Source: Patiria miniata (Eukaryota > Echinodermata > Asteroidea > Valvatida > Asterinidae). Taken from it: a stretch of 64,000 nt of DNA. The stretch covers positions 16,575,547 through 16,639,546 of the forward strand of contig NW_024037058.1 of NCBI RefSeq assembly GCF_015706575.1, given 5' to 3'. The notes under the pieces are model-generated. The model saw only the letters and a program-made list of their open reading frames with translations. It was not told where the DNA came from and did no database searches. The stretch's first letter is position 1. Each line of letters starts with the position of its first letter. Positions 24,101-36,100 of this stretch are shown here, piece by piece. The translations under genes were made by a program, and so were the position numbers.

Positions 24101-27100
24101 GCAATGTTTGCAATCAATTTAAAAAAGAATTGTTCTCATACATTTGGGGTGGAGTGGAGTGGGAATTGAAATAAGTGTTTTGACAGTGCCTTATGTAGTG
24201 AACTTCCAAAACATTTTCAACACCCAAATGTATTCTTGTATCTCCAAGAAGTACAGCAATTTTCTGCTTTTTATTCACAGATCGAGAATGGTCTATTTTT
24301 GTTTTGCCTGAATTTGAGACTGCGGCCTTTTGTGTGCATGGAATTGGGCTGAACAAGTCTGAAGATTTTAATCAAACAACATTGCAGAAAGAATAAGTCT
24401 GCGGTTGTACCATGTGACATAACATCTCTCTAGTAAGTTTGTGCGGCAATGAAATAAACAGGTTAAAACTCAATATGTCAGACAGTATGCTCTGCCCATT
24501 GTCTGGAGACAATGGGCAGATCATACTGTCTGAATGGTTGAGTTTCCTGGGTTTTTTTTCAAAACCCCACAAACTTGGAAAAGAGATTTCTTGTCACACG
24601 GTGCGACTACAAACTTACTCTTCTTGCTGACTTTACAGTGGAAACCTTTTAATCTTATCAAATAACATTACTGGAACAAAGATATCGGTGAATTGGGGAA
24701 CCGCCAACATAGGGCTGGATAGCTCAGTTGGTAGAGCACCGGAACGGTAATCCGGAGGTTGCAGGTTCAAGCCCCGCTCTAGTCAATTTCTTTGTTCAAC
24801 GTTTCAAATAAACATCACTGTTTGTTTATGTTGCCAGGGAGAGGACCTGCGACAATGTCTCCTCCTGCGTTACTACGGCAAGTCTCACCTACGCATGAAG
24901 CACGAGGGGTCGTCGCCAAGCGGCAGAGGTCAAACCAACGTGACCAGTTCCGGCCCCGGCTCCGTGGTGCTCAGCAGGGCTGAAATGACACTGGCTGAGG
25001 TGAGGGACATTTGTGAAGAAGATGAAAGGCCGGTTCACTCTAGGCTCTGTAACTGGGTTCAGCAGGTTGTTAACTAGACAGGTTGTAGGCTGGTGAAGAG
25101 AGTCGGGCAGTGCTATTGTATAGGATTACCCCATAATGGGCTGAATTTGGTCCATTGTGTAGACCTGGGGCCAATTCCATGACACTGCTTAACAGCAGAA
25201 AAGTTGTGCTAACCTTAAGCTCATGGCATGGATGTGCTAAACGCAACCCATTTGCCCTTGCACCGCCCCAAACCGCCTTGACTGTTACTCCTCATACCGC
25301 CCCAAACTGCCCCAGCACTCTGTGGTATTATGGAGGAGTAAATACAATGTAATGCAATTTAATACAAGTGCTAAAGGGTTAAGCTCATAGCGTGGATCTG
25401 CTAACGGTTTACCTGCACATGGAGATTTCTGTTGTTTCGTCACTGATTTCAACCAACTTTTCCCTCTTAGGTAAGCGTGCCTTTTGGTGTGCTTTTACTG
25501 CTTACGATCTCCATGAAATAGACAGAGGCTCTGTTTGTAGAGAATTAGGCCATCAGCCTCGGTCCAAAATTTTGGCAACTGGTATCAAATGAGGGGAATA
25601 ATCGTCATAGCGGTTTTTGGCAAGGTATACACCTCCAGAGTTGGAAAATATGTGATAGCATTGCAGCGGTGGCAGCTTTTTAGGTGTTATCACCCTTTTT
25701 TCAAAATGTTCATCAAAATGCTTGTTACCACTCTAGGGGCAGTGTACCTTGCGCATGCGCACTATAATCATTTATGCCCTGATTTGATACTGACCAAACC
25801 CCCAGGCTGATGGCCTAAATTGCGTGCTTAGCAGCGCCATGAAATTGGGCCCAGATGCATGAAAACACTCCCAGTAAATAGCCACTCTGAATCGATTAAA
25901 TCAAATTGTGTGTGTGCACTGGGACCAGCTTGTCTAGGCTTGCCGTGTATCCTTTCCCCGACAGGTGCAATGTCAGCTGGACAAGGAAGGTGCCTCATCC
26001 CTGGTGATTGACCTGGTCATCAAGAACAGCAGCAATCGGGTCTTCCTGGAGAGTGTGGAGCTGGGGATTGCACTGCTGGAAGGGGGTAACACCAACATAC
26101 AGGTAGGATAGTCAGTCTGTCTGGAGGCGCAGCAATATATCAGTGTGGCTTACCTACCTGCTTTACAGAAGCCTCAAAGCAGCATACAAAATATCAAAAC
26201 ACCCCCTCCTTCTTCAACTCAAACCACAACATTTAACCGTTGTGTCGATCTTCCTGTCATTCTCCACCCCAAAATCGACAGAAAAAAGTTCTTAGAATCA
26301 ATAAAGTTTTCTTCAAATTGCACATTTTGTGGCACCAAACATTTGTCAAATGTTCCTTTACACCTATTTCCTGCAAAAAAAATGTCAATGGCCTCTTACA
26401 TTCACGATTGTGCAACTCCAAAATTTGTGGAGAAATTTCTTAAAACTTTTGATATTCCTCACACTCTCCCCCCAGAATATCAAAACTTCATACAAGCCCC
26501 TCCCCTCCCAAAAAATATCCCTCCATAACTTGTTATGGAGGCGATTCTTGTGGTATCTGATTGGAGTTACGTAATGTCATTCTCACAAGGTCAAAACTTA
26601 GTCAGCTCTCTGAACTCAAACTTGTTCATGTTCTATTTTGATTTTTCTATTTTAAGTTGTAAAAAGTTCCCTCTGTCTCTTCTAAAATAAAGTTTCTTTG
26701 CCTTCATCTTCAATTTCCTTTTAAAAAAAATTTAATAACTGTGTCATCTTGCAGAAATCCATCATCAACTGCCTGATGTCCGACAAGAACTCGGAGAAGT
26801 TCTTCAAGGTCTTCTTTGATCGGATGCGAGAGGCCCAGGCCGAGATCAAGGCCACGGTGACAGTCAACACCGGCGAAGGAATGGGCAACAAGCCCACGGA
26901 GGAAGGAACGGCAGCACCCAAGGAGACGGCTAACATTGGCCGCATGAGGAGGGGTGGGTGCTACTTCTCCTGGGGGGTGGGGGGGAACAGTTTTGTCACA
27001 AGTCATCCAGTCCTAAGACAAGTCACAAGCTATTCAAGAAAACTGTAACAAAGGCATTCTGTTGTTATTATTCAATCTCTTGTAACTTGTTAGGCCCGCT

Positions 27101-30100
27101 CTAGACGCCGTGCTACTGCCATGCCGAACTCAATTATTTTGACTTTTGGTTTTTTTTCAATTAAGTTTGGCGCGGCAGTAGCACGGCGTCTAGAAAGGGC
27201 CTTAGTGGACTTGTGAATGAACTTGCAATTTTCTTGTGGTCTGGTTCCCTGACCCCAGTTAAGATTAAACGGAACACTTTTTAGACATTGGGTAATTGTA
27301 AGGTTAGGGAACCAGTCTAGCTGGCTTGTACCGTTGTTCACAGGGTAGTAATCAGTTGCGAAGAAAAAACTAAAAATAATAAATACAAAAATAACACTTT
27401 TCTTGAAAATGACAGCACACCAGGTGTCGTGATTTTACAGGATGCTTTAGACTGTCATACACTAACAGTCCAGTAAGGTATTTCATAATAATGTGGTAGT
27501 TTTGTTTTTCGATGTTTGCAAATGTTGTATATTCCCTTAAATAACTGGATGATCAAAGTTTTAAAACCTATGCCTTTTTAATTATTCATCACAAAAAAAC
27601 ACATAAGGTAATGGACTAGGTTCAAAAATCTGGCCCTAATATGAGGTAGAACAATTAAGAAATTAACTGGAGCAAGATTTTAATCTATGACCTCTGCAGC
27701 ACCATACCAGTGCTCTAACATTATTTTTTTTCTTTATATATGTTGTAAAAAACAGAGATTTGAAAATGCATATCGTCTGTGACAACAGGCATTTCAGTTT
27801 TGGCCGCTTTTTGTCTTGGAGATCAGTAAGCGGTTAATTAATTATGACTTTTGATGATTTTGAAATGTGTTTTCAGCTGGACGCGTCCCCAACGGCTCAA
27901 TCAGCGACGAGCTGAAGGATCAGTTAGCAGATGCTGCCCTGCACACCAGCAAAGCCTTTGCGGCAGTCCGCAAGGGTCGCGACGACGACCCCACTGGCAT
28001 CATGCCAGGTTTTGAGGTGCTGGGCGGAGCCGAGAAGGCTAAGGAGGAGGAGAAGGCGATGAGCATGGAGATTGCCATCATGCAGCCCATCCTGAGGTTC
28101 CTACAGCTGCTGTGTGAGAACCACAACAGGGAGCTGCAGGTAGGTGATCACATGCACGTCACATGCATTGAACCATGTGTGTCATATGTTAGTCACATGC
28201 ATGGCACACGTTGGTCACATGCTTCTCACATGTCAGTCACATGAATCTCACATGTCAGTCACACACACATTACACTTAGCAGTCACATGTGTAACACATA
28301 TCAGTCACATGCATCTCATATGTCAGTCACATGTGTCTCACATGTCAGTCACATGCGTATGATATGTCATTCACATGAATCTCACATGTCAGTCACACAC
28401 ATTACACTTAGTAGTCACATGTGTAACACATATCCGTCACATGCATCTCATATGTCAGTCACATGTGTCACACGTGTCAGTCACATGCATCTCACATGTC
28501 AGTCACATACGCCTCACACGTCAGTCACATGACCATCACACGTCAGTCACATGACCATCACATGTCAGTCACATGCGCATCAGATGCTAGATATGTTAAC
28601 GCTGTCCAAAATGTGTTGTCTTGAACCGCTTTTTTTTTTCAATTTTAGTCTCATGCATAGGACATGTGGGTCACATGCATAACACCTATCAGTCACATGC
28701 ATTGCACATGTTCCTTACATGCATTTCCCATGGTCATATACATGTCTCATGTCGATCACACGCATGTCGTATGCCAGGCACATATTTGCTAATCACAGAA
28801 TGACAAATGTAAGCCACATGCCCTCCACTATATTTTTGATCTACAATGGGCAAGCGCAGGCATGTTGTACATTAGGGTGGTTATTAACTGATCTAGGGTA
28901 TCATCCATTGTTGAAAGTCAAATGCATGTAACAAGCACAAAATCACATGTAATTCACATGATCAGGCTGTAGTCATTAACACTGACATACATGACATAAA
29001 TGACACACATAATAGGCACAGTGTATTACTGTGGATGAGATGATGTCTTACAGTGGTATCATGTCGCAGTACGTAGAATTATAGATGCATGGTTTTTATT
29101 TTACCCATACATGTAGGCTAGGTATTTGATGACGATGGTTAGATATTCCGTCATGTTGTGAGGTCACTGCTACATGAGATTTATGTTACCAAGTGCACAT
29201 ACAAATCACAAGAACGTGTAGCTGTGTGAGAAGCAGATTTCGCACCATGTAACATAAATCCTCATCACCGTCATCGAACAGTATTATTTTAATATCACTG
29301 GTCCACATGTCTAGATGTACTACTCACCGGCAACAGAATCACATTTGGTGGACTATTCAGCTTGCGTAGCCTGCGAAAGTTTTGGTAGTTGAAGAACAAA
29401 AGTAGATCAGAGGTTTTGCATGGTGAAGTGATAATGTGGCACATTTAACAGAAACGCCTCGTGGATGGTCTTTGGATGTACGTGTACTGTTGATACCCTT
29501 GTCTGATTTTAGTTGAAGATGTTGTGATAACAGTTTGTTTTGGTTTGGTTCATTGTCATAATGTGTATACTGTTACCTTCCAGAAAAAAAATTGAAGGGG
29601 AAAAAAAAGAAAAATGGTACAGCGTTGTCCAAAGAGCAGATGCTGCCTTTTACAATTTCTGACTTCATCAATAAAATGCATCAAATCCAGTCGACGGAAC
29701 TTTGGCAAGCAGACCTGAGACATTCTGAGCATTCCTCGTGTGCATGTATTAGCATTAACAAAGTACACATGAGGTATGCTGGGAATGTCTTGGGTCTGAG
29801 TGCCGAGATTCCCAACACTGGATTTGATTGTCTTGTTGATAGCGCCCTCTATCGCAGCTGTGGCATTGCTACACTTGGCTGAGAGGGACTGGCAGTGTTA
29901 AAACAAGTAGAGAAACATAATCCTGAATCCCTCTGGATATTTTAATTCTTAATTTTGGTTTTTGGGGTTTTTGAGTTTTTTTTTTTTTCAATTTTGTTTA
30001 TTTCTTTATTTTTGTATTTACCCTTCCCTGATGAAATGCTATAAACACGAGATGATCAGTACATTCCTAGAGATTATGAGAAAATTTGTTAAGTTGATCA

Positions 30101-33100
30101 GGCAGGACTCGAACCTATGACCCCAGCTTACTAGTCAAGACATTGTACCACACAACCAGCGGGCTTTGCCCGGGGTCATCTTGTTAAGACGGAGATTCGT
30201 TCATCACTAAAAGTACATGAATGGATTGAGAGTGGCTGAAAAAGAACAATTACACCCTCAAATAAGACAGATCTTTCAGAAAGGCAAATTGCATCTTGTT
30301 TTTTTTCATGCTGAGGCGCAACTGAAAAAAATTAAGTCCCCGACAAGTAAGAAATGGAAGAATGACCAGCTGTTTATTCCAAAAGTATTTAATCTTTGTA
30401 CATCATCAGAACATAATGAAAACAATATTTTTTGGAAGACCACATTAAATGCATGATGTTTTCTTCCATAATATGTTTGCAGGAAAAGATTCATTCAATG
30501 TACTTTTTTTTTTTAGCTGAACAACATCCGTTTCAATAATTTAACTGACTTGTCTGATAAAAGATCCGGCAGTAAGTATATGTATCAGCTTCAAGTCGAA
30601 CTGTTCAGATCAGGCCCGAAGGATGTGTGGTCCTGTTTGTTACGTTCGTGTATTGAAAATCCTGCCCAACAAGTGTTGTCATAATTGTGTATACCCCACT
30701 GCAGAACTGGCTTCGGCAGCAGCAGCATGTGGTTGTCAAGACATCGGGAACTTCGGTTTGTGAAAAAAATACCTTTTCACACACCCCCCCCCCCCCTCCC
30801 CCATAGACACCCTCTCCTCTGCAACTCTCTTCGCCATACTCTATGTCAGCAGTTCTAGAGTCCGAGTACCCCATCCCACAGACTTGGTGTATATATGTGA
30901 TCGTTTAATCCATTCCCCCAGTCATCTTTTCAGCACATGTAGTTTTTGGGAGTTAGTCGTGTTGTAGATGATACTTGTCCTTGCACTAGGTTGAAGTCAT
31001 ACCATACATAGCACTAATTGTTCTGTGGTTTAAGACAGTAGGATGACCCCTTTTTGTCCTACACATTTCAAGGTTTAGTTGTGTTAACCTTAACCTTCCA
31101 AAATCCTCCAAAATCCTCTTTGCAAAATGGAGGATTTTGCAGGATTGAGGCAATGATAAGGCAAAAATGTGAGGCTGATTTTGGAGGATGCACTGTGTCA
31201 ATGTCTTGGGCCGGACCTTGTGTGGTTTATGCATAGATTTAGGCCTAAATTATACTTGAAATACTCCGCACTGCTCCAGGATGTCACTGGCTCTGCCTCC
31301 AAATTTTGACAGTGATTGCTAGAGATTTTGCCGGATTAAGGAAGTGATCACTCCTCCAAGAACAATATTCAAGAAATTACGGAGGATTTTGCAGGATTGA
31401 GGCTGTATGCAATTTTCACATGGAGGCAATTGGAGGATTTTGCAGGATTGAGGTTACATCCTTGCAAAAATACCTAGGGAGGGTTAATCTGGGTATTTTA
31501 ACGCACGCCTTTGGCTGGTCCTTGTTATCTCTGTTGGCCAAACGCAAAGAGAAAACAATGAACTCAATCCCATGCCATATAAAACACACTGATTTATTAA
31601 GCTGCAGCATCAGCAACTTCTCAATGCTCACTCCCTGAATTCAGTCTTTCATCTGCCCCCTGGCTAGACAACTTACAACCGTTTTTAAGCAATGTACAAG
31701 GGGTGATTGATAAGTTCGTGGAGTACGGTCGAAAGAGATGAGCTATAGAGTTTTGACTGATATTGTGCGCATTTTGACTTGTTGAATGATTACACAGAAA
31801 ATTTGAAGTTATTATCTTTTCTTGTTTTTTCGGTTACAGATAATTGAATCTTGACGGTCACTGGTTCCTGAGAATTAAACCTTGTAAAATGAAAAAAAAA
31901 TTGAAAAAATAAGCTATCCTGTCCAAATGTCCAAGGTGTCAGCTTGTTGGGTCCCGAAACTCAGTGGACCTGATCAGAAACAGACTTGGCACAACCTTTC
32001 AAGGGACAATGTTACCACTTTTGAGTTTGTTCGTTCTGTTTTTTTTGTTCGATCGACTTTTTTCCATCTTCAAGGTTTAATTCTCGTGCCCCCTATAGCT
32101 GCTTCAGCTTGATTGCACTATCCAGGGACTGACTGAATCAGGGAAACCTAAAAAAAATTCCAGTCTTGTATCAAGACTAACAGAAAGCTTTGCAATTAGG
32201 GCTCCAGCCAGAATTTGAAAATTGGGTTTGAATTCTCCCTGAATTGAGAAGCGGGGTATCAAGTTGTTGAGGTTTCATGCTCTACAAATATTTACCTGGG
32301 GTCCCTCAATTTTTTATCACATATATCATTTGTATTATGTGTGATGAAATGGAACAACAATAAACCAATAATTAAAATAAATTTTAACAATATATGGCCA
32401 GACCTACCTGCTACGAAACCTTGCTTGAAAAATTTTGACAAAGAAATATTTATTTGTAAGCTCGGTTCATGGTGACTACCATTTAACTGTTGACACCTCC
32501 TTGTTTTATTTGCTCATATCAGTAGGCAAACTTTCAGTAGACAAACTTTCACAGTCATGATCGTTGCATATATCCCAATCCCCTATCACCACCAGCAGAA
32601 CAGTTACATTAAAAGAAATTAGTGTTCGAAGTTCTAGTGGCTCTTATGCATGGTTTATTGAGGGCGGTGTGACAATGGCCACTGATGATGTCATCACAAT
32701 GAATGGAACATTACAATGTTTTCATATACATGAGAGGATGTGTTACTTAAAAAGAAAAAGACATCCTTCTCTGTAAACTATTTTGAATTAAAACAAAAAA
32801 ATAACACCCTTATTTTGTTGCTGTGAGTCCCCATTGTTGTCATATACAAGTTAAAATTGACCATTAAGGCCATGCCACTTAAGGCAAAATCCGGCAAATT
32901 GTTGCAAGCAATCTCCAAGAAAACTTCAGGCAAATTTCGATTCCCTCTGATTTTTCCGTGGAATTTCCATAAACTTTCGAAAAAATGCACATTTGTTTTG
33001 CCTCAATGTTGCCTGTGAAAATTGCCTCCTGTGACTTGGCTCTCAGACTGCCTACTGTGAAGAACTTGATACCACCCAAGTCACTGCATCTACATTCTTC

Positions 33101-36100
33101 ATAAGAAGAACTTGTTGCTGATTGTGAATGCTCGTGTCCTTTTTTTTTTAAGTCCACATGTGCATCTTGAGTCACCAAGGCACTCTAACTCCTCCTTTGT
33201 TAGAACCCCAAACCATTTCATTTCTGCTCCAGAAATGTTGATTTTTGTTCGGCATGTCATTTTATTGTGTTTCACCTTCGACATTGAAAGTAGTGGTGTG
33301 GAAAGAATCGTCAGGAGTTTCAGATATCCGTATCTTATTTGAAAGTCTGCTGTTGTTTTTTCAGTTAAAAGAAAATGTTTCTGCTTTATGAGTGCTCAAG
33401 ATCCACATTCTTTGACTTGCACGAAGCATTTGTCAACAAGCACTTTCAACTTTTTGTTGTTATGATGCTCTGCTCTATTGTATTTCATGTGTGCACATCA
33501 TCTGTATTTTGAATTTCCTGTATTTCTAAGATGTTCTTGTAAGCACACGTGCAAACTGTGATCTGTTGCTTCTTTAAGACTTTATAACACATTGACATGC
33601 CACATTCGAGGTTCAACCCCAGATTGGATAGAGATGGACAACATGTGAATGTCTAGAGTTTATATGTTGCATGCATACTACTAATTTGTGAAATGTTGAA
33701 CTCTTTTCTTTTCTTTTTTAGATTTTATTTTAAATTCTCATAGATTATTTATTACATTCTGCACCCTTCTTTGAGATGAGCTGTCTCTGTATCTCCAGTG
33801 ACTTGTTTTATTTGTTCACATACTATCTACTGCCATCTCTACATTCCTAATGTTGTCTGTACATTCCTAACGTTATCTCTTCACATAAGTGATATTTCTA
33901 TTTGTAATGTAACCACTGCATTCCTGGATATATAGTGCTGCCTTCTTTATACTGCAGAAACACCAAATATATCAGTAGCAATTTACCCTTTTTTCAATTG
34001 AAACACTGACTCAAAGAGTATCTTTGTAAATTGTTCATTTTTTAAACCCCATTTTAGAACAACAAAATGAAAATAAAATTTAAATTTTCAAATTGTACTG
34101 TCTTTGTTGTGGGGGCAAGAAACCCAAAAAAATAAATCTTGAAACTTTTTTTTTAATTCGCCAGCATCTCTAAGTTATTAGCTTTCCAACAATATATTGA
34201 ATGGGAAAACAAAAAACAAAAAAAATGTGTCTTTCTTTAAATTTGGGGTCCACTTTTTTCCTGTCCCTAAATGACTTACCGAACATACAAATTAGTTTGA
34301 CGTTATTCTTAACGACATTTGAAGGGCAAATTGCAAAGTTCTGAGGTAACAGGAACTCAGAAAAATGTCACACTTGGGACTCTTAATTTATATGTAATGA
34401 GTTTTCATAAGCATCAGTAGGTTTTCAGGTAAATTAATCTATACACATAGAGCAACATTGAAAAACATGAAAAAAGGGCCATCTATTCCAACTTCCTCTC
34501 ACGTTTATTTATCAATATCATCTACTCATCCTTCTTAACTATAAATCTCTTACTTTCACTACCACATTCCTCTGTGTCAAAACTGTTACGCCACCAATAG
34601 AAACCCCAAAGTACCAACTACTTGTGTTTCAATTTAAGGGAAATAATCAATGTCCTCCCAAGTCATGACAGGTCAAGTACAAGTCAATCCCAAGTCACTC
34701 AGTCTCAAGTCAAACAACCTAAATGTGCTATCGAAATTAACTGTGACCGAGGATTTCTTTATCAATTTTTTCTTGTCCTCCGTTTCTTGTGACCTTGTAA
34801 TTTGACTTTGGGCTCAGTGCGCAAGTACCCCCTCAAGGGTAAGAATGGGAGAGTTGGGGGAGACCACTGGGCGAGACGTTCAACCGCATGGCCAGTGATA
34901 CCTGATGCTCATGCGAGACGCTATATAGAATACAATAAGATTAGTTTTGCATACTCGTCGCTATAAGTGCGCAAACCAGTACAGGCAGGCAAATTAAGAC
35001 CGAGTTATGGGGACTTTTTGCTGTCCCCACAGCGTCTTCGGTCCCCATAGTACCATTGGACCACTCGTGTGTAGTCCCCACAACTATGGAACAAGTATGT
35101 ACGCGCACACAGTGTGTCCCTTCCACTGAGCTCTCGAAAATGGTGAAAAAAAGTGCCCTCTCTTATTCATGCACGGAGCCCATAGATTTGACTTGTGATG
35201 GGATTTGATTTGACTGACTTCAACTCTGTTCAGATCTTCTCAAAAAATCCTTTTTTTTCAGCATTCCTTCCTAATCCTTGCCTTCCCTCTTTTTGTCCAT
35301 TCTTCTGTCCTTCCCAGAGTTACCTAAGACACCAGAACAACAAGACCAACTACAACCTCGTCTGCGAGACGCTACAGTTCCTGGACTGCATCTGCGGCAG
35401 CACCACGGGGGGCTTGGGCCTACTGGGACTGTACATCAACGAGAACAACGTGGCGTTGATCAACCAGACGCTGGAGAGTTTGACAGAGTACTGCCAGGGG
35501 CCCTGCCACGAAAACCAGGTGATCTATCCCACAGAAAACAGCCAAATATTTTATATCGTTGGACACACCAATTTACTGGAGCGGCATTTGAACCTTAGGC
35601 CTCAGGGTTATTATACCGATGTCATATGAAAATCAGACTCGTATGAAAATCGGACTCTTTTTCCCTTTTATTGGTTAAACCTTCTCACGTGACCGGTCCC
35701 TCTTCTAATTATCTATGCATGAGCATGCGCAATACCACCAATGAGTCCGTATTTCATAAAACCTAAATTCATGCTACACTGGAGCTCTACCAACTGAGCT
35801 ACCCAGCCCCATTTTGTCGGCTTTCCCAATTGGACAAGTTGCTAATTTTGACTAGCGTCCCGTGAACAAAGTCATTGACTTATTTGGAGAAAACCAACGT
35901 AGGGCTGGATAGCTCAGTTGGTAAAGCATCAAAAATGTGTTTCGGAGGTCTTGGGTTCAAATCCTGCCTCAGCCAATTGGATTTTGAAATTGCAGTAAAT
36001 ACTGATCAAGTCTAAGCCTGAATTTTGTATATTTTCCTGAAATATTAAGTACCTAATATTGAGTTTAAATAATTACAGCTCAGCCTCTATTTACAGCTCA

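Noticed and set aside
24372-24630. Two similar short frames on opposite strands
   Set aside because: They are mirror images produced by the palindrome at 24381-24632.
24712-24784. A possible functional tRNA gene
   Set aside because: A and B boxes are good, but the acceptor stem does not pair and position 33 is C. The same sequence recurs as a dispersed repeat.
28144-28532. Repeat frames of the SHMSVTHxSHM type
   Set aside because: Products of the CACATG minisatellite in intron 20, in the same region as the non-coding array.
31700-31730. GGGTGATTGATAAGTTCGTGG as the end of a mariner element
   Set aside because: It resembles mariner termini, but no matching second end or transposase was found within reach.
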